Below are positions 50,003 through 59,249 of a stretch of DNA of 64,000 nt, one piece after another (within the stretch, counting starts at the first letter, position 1; every line of letters starts with the position of its first letter). Position numbers and translations under genes: made by a program. The notes below the pieces were generated by a model. The model was not told where the DNA came from. It saw nothing but the letters and a program-made list of their open reading frames with translations, and did no database searches. The stretch lies in the NCBI GenBank assembly GCA_965230275.1, contig CBDDKO010000002.1, positions 1,488,001 to 1,552,000 of the forward strand. The letters are read 5' to 3'. This DNA is from JAJRRS01 sp965230275 (GTDB taxonomy: Bacteria > Planctomycetota > Phycisphaerae > Phycisphaerales > Phycisphaeraceae).

Positions 50003-51352
50003 ATGAGTGAACACACCGACCATCAATCGAAAGGCCACGCGGATCACGACGGCCTTTACGAGAAGAACAGCCTGACACTGGCCGGTGCCGTGGCGATGGG
50101 GACCGGCGTGATGATCGGTGCCGGCATCTTTGCGCTGACCGGCCAGATCGCTGAGCAGGCCGGGGGGCTATATCCCTACGCCTTCCTAGCGGCGGCCTTG
50201 GTCACCGCCTGTAGCGCGTACTCATACATCAAGATGTCCAACGCGTATCCCTCCGCCGGCGGGATCGCGATGTATCTGAAGAAGATGTACGGCGAAGGCA
50301 GCGTCACGGCTGGTTTTGCCCTCTTGATGTACTTCTCGATGGTGATCAACGAGAGCCTGGTCGCCCGTACCTTCGGAACCTACGCGCTGCAGCTTTTCGA
50401 CATCGGGCCCGACAGCTGGCTTGTTCCGGCGCTCGGCGTCGGGCTCCTGGCCGTAGCGTTTGGCGTGAACATCCTCGGCAATCAGGTGCTTGGCACGCTC
50501 TCAATGCTCACGGCGATCCTGAAGGTCGGCGGCATCGCGATCCTGGCCATCGCGGGTCTGTGGGTCGCGGGTTTCTCCGCTGAAGGCCTCACCGACTCAA
50601 GCGGTTCCTCCGGTGGGGGCTTCATCGCGGGCGTTGCGCTGGCGATCCTCGCGTACAAGGGATTCACCACGATCACCAATAGCGGTGACGAGATCAGCGA
50701 CCCACATCGCAACGTCAGCCATGCGATCATCCTTTCCATCGCGATCTGTGTTGGCCTCTACTTCCTGATTGCCTGGGGCGTGGCGAGTTCGTTGAGCGTC
50801 GATGAAGTCATTGGGGCTCGCGACTACGCCCTGGCTGAAGCGGCGCGGCCGGCCGTGGGTCCGATCGGCGTCTGGCTCACCGTCGGATTGGCGATGGTTG
50901 CTACCGTTTCCGGGGTCATCGCCAGTGTGTTTGCGGTTTCACGCATGCTGGCGATGCTCACAAAGATGAATCTCGTCCCCCACAGCCATTTCGGGATGCC
51001 CGGACGCATTCAGAAGCACACGCTGGTGTACACGATTGTGCTCGCGATGGTCCTGACCATCTTTTTCGATCTGAGTCGCATCGCTTCTGTCGGTGCGATT
51101 TTTTATATCGTGATGGACGCCGCGATCCATGTCGGGGTGATACGCATCCGCAAGGATGTCGGGGCAAACCTTCTGGTGCCCCTGGCCTCGCTGGCACTGG
51201 ACGCGGTGATTCTGACCACTTTCCTGGTGTTGAAATGGCAAGCCGATCCGCTGCTGGTCTACGGGGCGGTCGGGAGTCTCGTGTTGATCTTCACGCTTGA
51301 GTGGATATATCTGCGTTATCTTAGGAACGATAGCCAGCCTCCTGATCAATAG
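50003..51352 (+). CDS. APC-family amino-acid permease-like transporter
   Basis: 449 residues, twelve hydrophobic helices. The APC signature GTGVMIGAGIFALTG is near residues 33-47, with AGGLYPYAFLAAALVTAC and NAYPSAGGIAMYL after it. Substrate unknown: amino acid or polyamine by family. Its promoter is an ECF site shared with the metal genes, so it may serve thiol or amino-acid supply under metal stress. Confidence 0.75.
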   Translation: MSEHTDHQSKGHADHDGLYEKNSLTLAGAVAMGTGVMIGAGIFALTGQIAEQAGGLYPYAFLAAALVTACSAYSYIKMSNAYPSAGGIAMYLKKMYGEGSVTAGFALLMYFSMVINESLVARTFGTYALQLFDIGPDSWLVPALGVGLLAVAFGVNILGNQVLGTLSMLTAILKVGGIAILAIAGLWVAGFSAEGLTDSSGSSGGGFIAGVALAILAYKGFTTITNSGDEISDPHRNVSHAIILSIAICVGLYFLIAWGVASSLSVDEVIGARDYALAEAARPAVGPIGVWLTVGLAMVATVSGVIASVFAVSRMLAMLTKMNLVPHSHFGMPGRIQKHTLVYTIVLAMVLTIFFDLSRIASVGAIFYIVMDAAIHVGVIRIRKDVGANLLVPLASLALDAVILTTFLVLKWQADPLLVYGAVGSLVLIFTLEWIYLRYLRNDSQPPDQ

Positions 51353-51405
51353 CCCTGCCAATCTTTGTAGGATCTAACCGCAGCTTCGAGAATTTCCGGA
51401 TTTGT

Positions 51406-51432
51406 GGAACCTGACCACTCCCGGTTTTCGTT
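51406..51432 (+). promoter_or_regulatory. ECF-type promoter (GGAACC-N17-CGTT) of the sigma operon
   Basis: GGAACC 51406-51411 and CGTT 51429-51432, 17-base spacer. The start codon at 51446 lies only 13 bases after CGTT, so the mRNA leader must be very short. Position implies auto-regulation. Confidence 0.72.
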
Positions 51433-51445
51433 TAGGTATGTAGAC

Positions 51446-52048
51446 ATGAAACGTGCTGGGCCCCTCAATGACGCTCAGGCAGAGCGATTTAGGAGACTGG
51501 CCTGGCCGATGATGCCGGTGGTACTCCGGACCGCGGAGTGCCTGCTCAGGTCCCCCGACGGGGCCGACGATCTGGCGCAGGAAGCCATGATTAAGGCCCT
51601 GCGCGCGATTGATTCCTATCAGGAAGGAACGGACATCAAGGCGTGGCTGCTGACCATCCTGCGTCGGACCCACATTGACTGGCTCCGTGCCCGTCGGGCC
51701 AAGCCCGTGGAGCAGTCACTTGACGCCATGGCGGCTGACGAAATAGCAGACGATTCGATACCGACAGGGGTACATGACGAGCAGTGGACAGCTCCGGAGG
51801 CATTGCTGAACCGGTTTGAAGACGCGACCGTGATCGAAGCGTTGCGTTCGATCCCCGAGGACATCCGCTGGACGCTCCTGCTGGTTGATGTCGAGCAGAT
51901 GGAACAGGCCGAAGCCGCGGGCGTCCTGGATGTTGCAGTGGGCACTATCAAGAGCCGTGCGTCCCGCGGCAGGGCCATGCTCCGGGATCGTCTGTATGCG
52001 GAGGCACAACGCCGAGGTTGGACCAATGCCGAGGAGCCCGTGTCATGA
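51446..52048 (+). CDS. ECF RNA polymerase sigma factor
   Basis: 200 residues. ATG 51446 is required because an upstream in-frame ATG at 51404 would precede the promoter. Region 2 spans about 20-90 (DLAQEAMIKALRAIDSYQ, AWLLTILRRTHIDWLRARRA); region 4 lies at about 135-190 (IPEDIRWTLLLVDVE, VLDVAVGTIKSRASRGRAML). The downstream gene overlaps and encodes a membrane anti-sigma-like protein. Four GGAACC-N17-CGTT sites define its likely regulon. Confidence 0.88.
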   Translation: MKRAGPLNDAQAERFRRLAWPMMPVVLRTAECLLRSPDGADDLAQEAMIKALRAIDSYQEGTDIKAWLLTILRRTHIDWLRARRAKPVEQSLDAMAADEIADDSIPTGVHDEQWTAPEALLNRFEDATVIEALRSIPEDIRWTLLLVDVEQMEQAEAAGVLDVAVGTIKSRASRGRAMLRDRLYAEAQRRGWTNAEEPVS

Positions 52049-52743
52049 GTGACCAGCAGAAGAATCCGAACCGCGAGCAGCTTGACACGGAGACTTCACA
52101 CAGGCTATCCAGGCTTGCCACCCGTCCCATGGATACCTCACGCTTGGAAGCCCGGCTGGCTTCCGAGTTGGCCGAGGCCGAGGGAAGCAATGATATCTCG
52201 CGACGCTCGCCGTTTCTCTTGGCTTGGTGGCGTCCGATCGCTACCGCCGCGGCCGTGCTGCTGCTCGTGGCCGCCAGCTGGCTGTTCTTGGATGGCGGCG
52301 GTACTCCCGCTATGGCTGCGCCGTCTCAGCTTGCACAGATACACTTTGATGTCGCCAACGGCTTGGCACCTCACATCGAGGTCTCGACCATTGACGAAGC
52401 CAACCGGCTTCTATCGGAACAGGCGGATGGTATCGCCGCACTGCCCGAATTGCCTGGGACCGTGATGTCCTGCTGCCTACATGAACACGGCGGCGCTATA
52501 CTCGCCTGTGTTCTGATCGAGAAGGATGGCGATCCGATCACGGTCGCGATCGCTGACGGAAGCAAACTTCACACGCCCCACGGCAAGGTCATCGAGTACG
52601 ATGGCAGACAGTTCGTCGCACACACGGCGAACGGGATCAACATGGTGATGAGCCACGAGGGCGGCCGATGGATGTGCGTGATGGGCAGCATTAGCTTCGA
52701 GCAATTAGCAGTATTTGCTGGGGAAATTCATCTGAGGCAATAG
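52045..52743 (+). CDS. Membrane anti-sigma-like protein
   Basis: 232 residues. ATG 52045 overlaps the sigma stop (ATGAGTGA) with GAGGAGC before it. Cytoplasmic part 1-60, one membrane helix (IATAAAVLLLVAASWLFL), exported domain with MSCCLHEHGGAILACVLIEKDG and WMCVMGSI. A clear paralogue of the protein at 42745. Translational coupling to the ECF factor supports an anti-sigma role; the CC-x-H/C pair may sense metal. Confidence 0.75.
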   Translation: MSDQQKNPNREQLDTETSHRLSRLATRPMDTSRLEARLASELAEAEGSNDISRRSPFLLAWWRPIATAAAVLLLVAASWLFLDGGGTPAMAAPSQLAQIHFDVANGLAPHIEVSTIDEANRLLSEQADGIAALPELPGTVMSCCLHEHGGAILACVLIEKDGDPITVAIADGSKLHTPHGKVIEYDGRQFVAHTANGINMVMSHEGGRWMCVMGSISFEQLAVFAGEIHLRQ

Positions 52744-52769
52744 AATCTGCAACGGATGCGAACCATGTG

Positions 52770-53186
52770 CTACTTGTGTTCCTCCTCGTGGTAAGCGATA
52801 CGAACCTTTGAACCCACTGCTGGGATCAAATCAAAACGATAACCAAAGTTCCCAACATACACATGTCGCGTTCGGCGACGAAGCATGATTGAAGCTTGTT
52901 CCATGCGCAATACCATGTCATCTGGACCTAGAATCGATAGATCGACGTGCCCATAAAACGGCGTGGCTCGTTGGCGTTGGCCACCGACTTCGCCGCGTAC
53001 CACCATCTGATTGTTCACCTGCATAACGTACGCATGCTGGACCGTTGTGGTTGGGGTATCGACAATGTCTAGCTGAATATGGCCGGACTCCACCAGATCA
53101 GTGCGGGTTATGCTGCTGCAGCCGGACGCTGCGAGAAACAGCGCGAGGCAGATCATCAGGCGGGATGTCGGGTTTGTGATTGACAT
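52770..53186 (-). CDS. Small lipoprotein (138 aa)
   Basis: ATG 53186 with GAAAGGACACCAC upstream; GTG 53201 is an alternative start that overlaps the permease stop. Lipobox FLAASGCSS near residues 18-26. The mature domain is beta-rich (QLDIVDTPTTTVQHAYVMQV, HVYVGNFGYRFDLIP). No family recognised. Last gene of the minus-strand Czc-like operon. Confidence 0.6.
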   Translation of the reverse strand: MSITNPTSRLMICLALFLAASGCSSITRTDLVESGHIQLDIVDTPTTTVQHAYVMQVNNQMVVRGEVGGQRQRATPFYGHVDLSILGPDDMVLRMEQASIMLRRRTRHVYVGNFGYRFDLIPAVGSKVRIAYHEEEHK

Positions 53187-53197
53187 GTGGTGTCCTT

Positions 53198-54304
53198 TCA
53201 CTCGTAGTGATGCTTGTCTTCCGGCCTGCCTAACGCCTCGTTTGTCGAGTGAGGCAGCAGTTTCCTTGCCACATGACGCGCCCCAAGCAACGTCAGTAGA
53301 AACAGCGAGCTGATGCTCAGCCAGGCCGGGATGAACTCAGTATGTTGAGCAGCCTGCTTGACCGTCTCCAATGTAAACGCCTCGGCTATCCAGTCGGTCG
53401 CGTAACCGGCAAGGATGGCGGTGACGCAAACGCCCAACAAGTAGGCGACGCAAGCACGGGAGCCTAGTTCCTTACGGATGATGCCAGCGGTTCCAAGATT
53501 GGTCGCCGGGCCGGCGAGCAAGAACACCAGCGTGGTGCCGGGGCTGACGCCCGCCAGCAACATCGCCGCGGCGACGGGTGTCGAGGCCGTCGCACAGATG
53601 TACATGGGTATCCCGATCAGGAGCATCGCAAGCATAGCGGGCAATCCGCTGCCCCAATCGGCGAGAGAGCCCACCGGCACCAGCGTCTGGATGACCGCCG
53701 CGAGCAAGAGTCCGACGATCAGCCAGCCGAGGATGTCGCCGAACAGATCTCCCCCAGCGTAGCGTATGGCGTCCACCAGCTTGTGCCACAACCCATGTTG
53801 CCCAACGTCGCGAGCGGGTTCGTTCCCGCATCCCGACTCACAACCACAGACCTCAGGCTCAGCCTTCGTTTGCTGATGGCTTCCAGTTGCTTCACGGTCG
53901 ATGATGAGCGTCAGCACGCCCGCGGTGATCGCGCTGCCGATCGCCGCGATCGGCCGAACGATCGTCATGAACGGCCCGAGCAATGCGTAACTCAGCGCGA
54001 TCGAGTCGGCCCCGTTCTCGGGGGTTGCAACGAGAAACGAGACCGTCGCGCCCTTGGACGCCCCCGACCGGCGGAGCGTCACCGCGGCGGGTACCACGCT
54101 GCACGAGCATAGCGGGAGCGGCGTGCCCAGCACGGCTGCATTCAAGATCGGCACCGGGCCTGCCCCGCCCAGCCAACGCTGCATCAGGCGTGTCGGCAAC
54201 CAGACCTTGATCAGCCCTGAGATGACCAATCCCAACACTAACCAGGGAGCTGTCTCCAGCGAGACCGACCAGAGGTTACTCAGGAAGTCGATGATCCATT
54301 GCAT
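53198..54304 (-). CDS. SO_0444-type Cu/Zn efflux permease (DUF318)
   Basis: 368 residues with about ten hydrophobic helices. PLPLCSCSVVPAAVTLRRSG is the family motif, mirrored by PMYICATASTPVAAAML in the second half, consistent with an inverted repeat of two bundles. A Cys-rich cytoplasmic loop (VCGCESGCGNE) sits between them. Family members export metal ions or arsenic-like species. It lies downstream of the RND genes on the same strand. Confidence 0.8.
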   Translation of the reverse strand: MQWIIDFLSNLWSVSLETAPWLVLGLVISGLIKVWLPTRLMQRWLGGAGPVPILNAAVLGTPLPLCSCSVVPAAVTLRRSGASKGATVSFLVATPENGADSIALSYALLGPFMTIVRPIAAIGSAITAGVLTLIIDREATGSHQQTKAEPEVCGCESGCGNEPARDVGQHGLWHKLVDAIRYAGGDLFGDILGWLIVGLLLAAVIQTLVPVGSLADWGSGLPAMLAMLLIGIPMYICATASTPVAAAMLLAGVSPGTTLVFLLAGPATNLGTAGIIRKELGSRACVAYLLGVCVTAILAGYATDWIAEAFTLETVKQAAQHTEFIPAWLSISSLFLLTLLGARHVARKLLPHSTNEALGRPEDKHHYE

Positions 54305-54364
54305 AAGGCTCTATTCTGATGACGCAACTCTCGTGTCGATTAGCCAAGCAGCCATACACAGAAA

Positions 54365-57300
54365 CTATGGGCGTGGACGCCCAAGGATCTGAAACAGCAG
54401 CGGCAGAACAAACAAAGTCAACACCGTCGATGTGAGAACGCCACCGATGACGACGGTTGCCAAGGGGCGTTGGACTTCTGCCCCTACGCCGGTGGAGATG
54501 GCCATCGGGAGGAATCCCACCGCGTCGGTGACGGCGGTAGCGAGGACTGGTCTCAGGCGTTGCTTCGCGGCGTTCATCACTGCGTCGCGCATCGGCTGGC
54601 TTTCTTCGAGGAAGCCGCGGATGGCGGTCACCATGATCTGCCCGTTGAGCACCGCGATGCCGGAAAGGGCGATGAAGCCAACCGCGGCACTCACGCTGAA
54701 CGGGATGTCGCGGAGCCAAAGGGCGAAGACGCCGCCGACCAGGGCAAACGGGATGCCGGTGTAGATCAGCAGTACGTCGCGGAGGTTCCGCATGCTGAAA
54801 TACAGCAGCAGGAATACCAGGACGAGCGTCGCGGGCACCACGATCATCAGCCGGTTCTGGGCGCGTTCGAGGTTCTCGAACTGCCCGCCCCATTCGATGA
54901 CGTAGCCCTCGGGCAGCGGCACGTCGGCGTCGATGCGTTGCCGGGCCTCGTCGATGAACGAGGCGACATCGCGGCCGGCCACGTTGCACTGCACGCGGAT
55001 CAGGCGTCGGCCCCACTCGCGGTTGATCGTGGCCAGCCCCTCGGTGGTTTCGATCGTGGCCAGCGACGCGAGCGGCAGATGTTGGCCCGACTCGGTCGGA
55101 ACAAGGGTGTTGGCCAGCAGGTCGGCATTGCGGCGGTATTCGTCGGGCAGGCGCACCACCAGATCGAAGTGGCGCTGGCCCTCGAAGACTTCGCCGACGG
55201 TCACGCCGCCGATCGACTCAACGAACTCCAGCACGTGCCGGGCCGGGACGCCGTAGCGGGCGATCGCTTGCTGGTCGATTCGTACCTGGACAGTCGGCTG
55301 ACCCGTCAACTGGTCTACGGCAATGTCGGACGAGCCGGGAATTTGCAGGAGCACGCGCTGAATCTCGTCACTGATGCGGACCAGTTCGTCGAAGTCGTCG
55401 CCGATGACCTTGATGCCCAGATCCGAGCGGATGCCCGAGATCATCTCGTTCATCCGCAGCTCGATCGGCTGGCTGAACACGATATTCAGGCCCGGCTGAT
55501 CGGCCAGCTCCCGCTGCATCGCGGTGACCAGTTCGGCCTGGCTGTCGGCTTTCGTCCACTGGTCGCGAGGTTGGAGCGACACGAAGATGTCGGTGAGTTC
55601 GGTGCCCATCGGGTCGGTGGCTACTTCGGCGGTGCCGATCCGACTCCAGACGTGGCGGATTTCGTCGGGGAACTCGGCCATGAGTTGCTTCTCAATCCGC
55701 GTGTTCCAGTCGGTGGACTGGTCGATCGAGATACCCGCGAGCCGGATCGTGTTGGCGACCACGGCCCCCTCACTGAGCCGAGGCAGGAACTCGCCGCCCA
55801 TCCGCGTCGATTGCCAGCCGGTCAGCACGAGCAGGCCGATCACCACCGCGAAGACCAACCACCGCACCTTCATCGCCCCGGCGAGCATGGCCCCGTAGGT
55901 ACCGGTGACCAGCCGCTCAAAAAGGCCGACGCGGTGCTTGGGCTTGCTCGGCAGGAAGTAGTACGCCAGCACCGGCGAGAGCGTCAGCGCGATGATCAAC
56001 GCTCCAAGCAGAGCGAACATAAATGTCCAGGCCATCGGCTTGAACATCTTGCCTTCGATGCCTTCGAGCGTGAGTACGGGCAGGAAGACGATCAGGATAA
56101 TGCCGATGCCGAACGTGATCGGCCGGGCGACCTGCTTGCCGGACTTCACGATGACTTCCAAACGCTCGGCCGGGGTGAGCTTCCGTCCCAGCTCCCTCGA
56201 CCGTTCCGCGAGGTTGCGTAGGTTCGCCTCGTTCATCACGACCGAGCCGTCGATGATGATGCCGAAGTCGATGGCCCCGAGGCTCAACAGGCTCGCAGCA
56301 ATGGCGAACTCGTACATCCCCAGGATCGCAAAGAGCATTGTCAACGGGATGACAAACGCGACCAGCAGGCCCGCCCGGATATTGCCCAGCAGTAGGAACA
56401 GCACGATGATCACCAGCACCGCGCCCAGCAACAGGTTGTGCTCTACCGTGTCGATGACGGCGGTGGTCAGCTCGGTCCGGTCGTAGAGCACCTTGACGGT
56501 CACGTCGTCGGGCAGAGCCGCCTGCACCTGTTCGAGCTGGGCCTTGAGGTCTTCAGTAACAACCTTGCCGTTCTCGCCCATGAGCATGAACGCAAGGCCG
56601 AGCACGATCTCGCCGCGGCCGTCGGCCGTGACCGCCCCGCGGCGGATTTCGTGGTCGATGGTGACCTCGCGAGCGATGTCGTGGACATGCACAGGGTCGC
56701 CGTCGAACGCGGCGACGACGATGTTCTCGATCTGCTCGATGTCCGTCACCCGCCCGATGCCATGCACCATGGACGAAACGCCGCCCGAGGTAATGAGCCC
56801 GCCGCCGACGTTGGTGTTGTTCCGCTCCAACGCCTCGAACACATGGTCCATCGTCAGGTCGAACTTGACGAGCGCTTCGGGATCGACGACGACGTGGTAC
56901 TGCTTAACCTCCCCGCCCCACGCGTTGACCTCAGCGACGCCGGAGACCTTCCGCAACTCGGGCTTGATGACCCAGTCGTGCAGCGTCCTCACCTCTTCGA
57001 GCGTGCGGTCCGGGTCGTCGGAATACACCGCGTAGTGGAAGATTTCGCCGAGGCCGGTGGCGATCGGGCCGAGCTGCGGGCGTTCGATCCCGTTGGGCAG
57101 TTCGACGCCGTTGATGCGTTCGGAGATGTACTGCCGGGCGTCAGTGATGTTGGTGGCGTCGTCGAAGGTCGCCACGACCTGCGAGAACCCGAACTTGGAC
57201 ACCGATCGCACGCTGTCGAGGCCCGGCAGCCCGCCGACCGACAGCTCGATCGGCAGCGTGATCTGCTGCTCGATCTCCTGCGGGTTGAGCGACGGGGCGA

Positions 57301-57454
57301 CGGTGTTGATCTGCACCTGCACCGGCGTGGTGTCGGGAAAAGCGTCGACTGGCAGCATGGACAGCCGCCACAGACCGGCCGCGATCAGCAGACCGGTAAT
57401 GACCAGCACGATCAGCCGATTCTTGAGGGAGAGTTCAACAAGTCGAGCAAGCAT
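54365..57454 (-). CDS. czcA: CzcA-like heavy-metal RND efflux pump
   Basis: 1029 residues, normal length for the family. The first helix is followed by LPVDAFPDTTPVQVQINTVA; later the conserved segments GAIDFGIIIDGSVVMNEAN (helix IV with the proton-relay acidic residue) and GGEFLPRLSEGAVVANTI are visible. The DFG-x-x-x-D pattern is of the divalent-cation (Czc/Cnr) type rather than the Met-rich Cus type. Exports Zn/Co/Cd/Ni with the adaptor and channel encoded upstream. Confidence 0.9.
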   Translation of the reverse strand: MLARLVELSLKNRLIVLVITGLLIAAGLWRLSMLPVDAFPDTTPVQVQINTVAPSLNPQEIEQQITLPIELSVGGLPGLDSVRSVSKFGFSQVVATFDDATNITDARQYISERINGVELPNGIERPQLGPIATGLGEIFHYAVYSDDPDRTLEEVRTLHDWVIKPELRKVSGVAEVNAWGGEVKQYHVVVDPEALVKFDLTMDHVFEALERNNTNVGGGLITSGGVSSMVHGIGRVTDIEQIENIVVAAFDGDPVHVHDIAREVTIDHEIRRGAVTADGRGEIVLGLAFMLMGENGKVVTEDLKAQLEQVQAALPDDVTVKVLYDRTELTTAVIDTVEHNLLLGAVLVIIVLFLLLGNIRAGLLVAFVIPLTMLFAILGMYEFAIAASLLSLGAIDFGIIIDGSVVMNEANLRNLAERSRELGRKLTPAERLEVIVKSGKQVARPITFGIGIILIVFLPVLTLEGIEGKMFKPMAWTFMFALLGALIIALTLSPVLAYYFLPSKPKHRVGLFERLVTGTYGAMLAGAMKVRWLVFAVVIGLLVLTGWQSTRMGGEFLPRLSEGAVVANTIRLAGISIDQSTDWNTRIEKQLMAEFPDEIRHVWSRIGTAEVATDPMGTELTDIFVSLQPRDQWTKADSQAELVTAMQRELADQPGLNIVFSQPIELRMNEMISGIRSDLGIKVIGDDFDELVRISDEIQRVLLQIPGSSDIAVDQLTGQPTVQVRIDQQAIARYGVPARHVLEFVESIGGVTVGEVFEGQRHFDLVVRLPDEYRRNADLLANTLVPTESGQHLPLASLATIETTEGLATINREWGRRLIRVQCNVAGRDVASFIDEARQRIDADVPLPEGYVIEWGGQFENLERAQNRLMIVVPATLVLVFLLLYFSMRNLRDVLLIYTGIPFALVGGVFALWLRDIPFSVSAAVGFIALSGIAVLNGQIMVTAIRGFLEESQPMRDAVMNAAKQRLRPVLATAVTDAVGFLPMAISTGVGAEVQRPLATVVIGGVLTSTVLTLFVLPLLFQILGRPRP

Positions 57455-57487
57455 TCAGAGCACTCCGGGCGGTGGCCGGTAAGGGGT

Positions 57488-59236
57488 TTAGTGGTCGGCG
57501 CAGCCGGCACCGAGCCGGGACTTGAGGAACTCCGACATCACCACGAAGCTGCCCGAGGTAACAATCGGGTCGGCGGCCGTTAGCCCGGCGAGCACCTCGA
57601 CGGTCCGCCCGTTCGACTGGCCCAAGGCGACGCGGCGGAGCGAGAACAGGTCGGCCTCGTCCCGGACGAACACGAACGGGTTGCCCTCGTGCCTCTGCAC
57701 CGAATCGCGGGGCACGATGGTGGTGGGCTGGGTGTCGCCGGTCACAACCTGCGCCTGGCCGAATAGCCCGGTCTTGAGCCGGTCGGCGTCTTCGGTCACG
57801 ACCGCACGCGCTTTGACGAGCCGGCTACGGGGGTCGATCGCCGTGTCGATCCAGGTGATCTCGCCGCGGACCTCCACGCCCGGCAGGTCGTCGAAACGGG
57901 CGACCACGGGCTGACCGGTTTCGATCTGGGTGAGGTATCGTGCGGGCACCGAGAGCATGAGCCACCGCTTGGACATATCCGCGACGGTGAACAACGGCTT
58001 GCCCGTCGCCACGGATTCACCGATCACTGCGTCGCGTTCGACGATCGTGCCGCCGAACGGCGCACGCACCAACAGCTTGGCCGAGGTGTCCTGATCCTGC
58101 TCGATGGATTCGACCTCTTCGTCGGTAAAGCCGAGGTTCACCAGTTGTTGCCGCAGGTTGTTGGCCTGGAGGCTTGCGGATCGGTGCTGGGCTTTGGCTT
58201 CGAGCACGTCTTTCTCAGCCGCGATGTTCTGGTCACGCAGCCGTTCCTGACGGGCCATGGCCTGCTGCCCGATGTCGCGCTGTACCAGGGCGGCGAGATA
58301 GTCGCTCTTGGCCGTGGCGACCTGGGCGGAGTGCAGTTCCACAAGCACATCGCCCGCCTTGACCCGCTGCCCGACATCGTGGTGGACCTTGCGGATCACG
58401 CCATCGGCGAGAGGCGTAACACGGGCCATTGCGTTGAGGTCGTACTGCACCTCGCACAACCCTTCGATGGACGGGGCGGCTTCAGCAACTTCGGGCCGTC
58501 CAACCTCGACTCCGGCCTTGCCCGCCGACTCGGCCGACGGCAACCGGACCTTCATGTTCTGGCCCGGTTTCATAGACGCGGCGAGCTGCGGCTGGCAAAT
58601 GCCGCACTCGTCTTCGTAGACGCCGTGCTCCCCGCACCAGAGCCGACCATCGCGGACGGAATGGCCCGAGCCGTCGCCATGGTCGTGGCCGGCAAGATCG
58701 TGACCCGCGTGATCGCCGTGCCTCTCCGACGCATCGGTACCGTGGGCTCCGTGGTCGTGCCCGTCATGATCGCCGTGGTCATGGCCGTCATGGTTCCCGT
58801 GATCGTGACCTTCATGATTGCCATGGTCGTGGCCATCGCCCGCAGCGGCGTCCTTCAACTCCGGCCTGCAGAGATGGCACTCGTCTTCGTAGAGGAAGTG
58901 CTCGGTGCAGTACGGCCGGCCTTTGTCTTCGAGCTGCGGTTGGCACAGCCAGCAGCGGTCTTCGTAGCGCAAGTGCTCCCGGCACCAGAGGCGTCCTTTT
59001 TCACGCTTCGACGCATCGCACATAAAGCACGTTGCGTCCGGGTCCTCATGCCGGTGGGCTGCGAGGATCGCCGCAGCCGAGGGCTCAGAGCCATTCTCGG
59101 CGTGGTCATGTCCGGCGTGATCACGTCCTTCATGTGTTTGGGACTCTTCGCCGCAGCCCACCACCAGCAGTGCGACCAAGAGCAGGGTAGGAAACACAAT
59201 GAATCGAACGATGGAGGGAGGTTGACAGCGGGTCAT
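57488..59236 (-). CDS. czcB: CzcB-like adaptor lipoprotein with Cys/His-rich N-terminal array
   Basis: 582 residues. Lipobox LLVVGCGEE near 26-33. The first 220 residues are unusual: four C-x2-H/Y-x-D-x-C-x2-C-x-P-x-L units (for example YEDRCWLCQPQL, YEDECHLCRPEL, YEDECGICQPQL) separated by a GHDHGNHD-type His/Asp run. The HlyD adaptor core starts near 230 (MKPGQNMKVRLPS) with a coiled-coil hairpin at about 320-380. The N-terminal array probably binds divalent metal and feeds the pump. Confidence 0.85.
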   Translation of the reverse strand: MTRCQPPSIVRFIVFPTLLLVALLVVGCGEESQTHEGRDHAGHDHAENGSEPSAAAILAAHRHEDPDATCFMCDASKREKGRLWCREHLRYEDRCWLCQPQLEDKGRPYCTEHFLYEDECHLCRPELKDAAAGDGHDHGNHEGHDHGNHDGHDHGDHDGHDHGAHGTDASERHGDHAGHDLAGHDHGDGSGHSVRDGRLWCGEHGVYEDECGICQPQLAASMKPGQNMKVRLPSAESAGKAGVEVGRPEVAEAAPSIEGLCEVQYDLNAMARVTPLADGVIRKVHHDVGQRVKAGDVLVELHSAQVATAKSDYLAALVQRDIGQQAMARQERLRDQNIAAEKDVLEAKAQHRSASLQANNLRQQLVNLGFTDEEVESIEQDQDTSAKLLVRAPFGGTIVERDAVIGESVATGKPLFTVADMSKRWLMLSVPARYLTQIETGQPVVARFDDLPGVEVRGEITWIDTAIDPRSRLVKARAVVTEDADRLKTGLFGQAQVVTGDTQPTTIVPRDSVQRHEGNPFVFVRDEADLFSLRRVALGQSNGRTVEVLAGLTAADPIVTSGSFVVMSEFLKSRLGAGCADH

Positions 59237-59249
59237 GAGAAGTTCTCCG

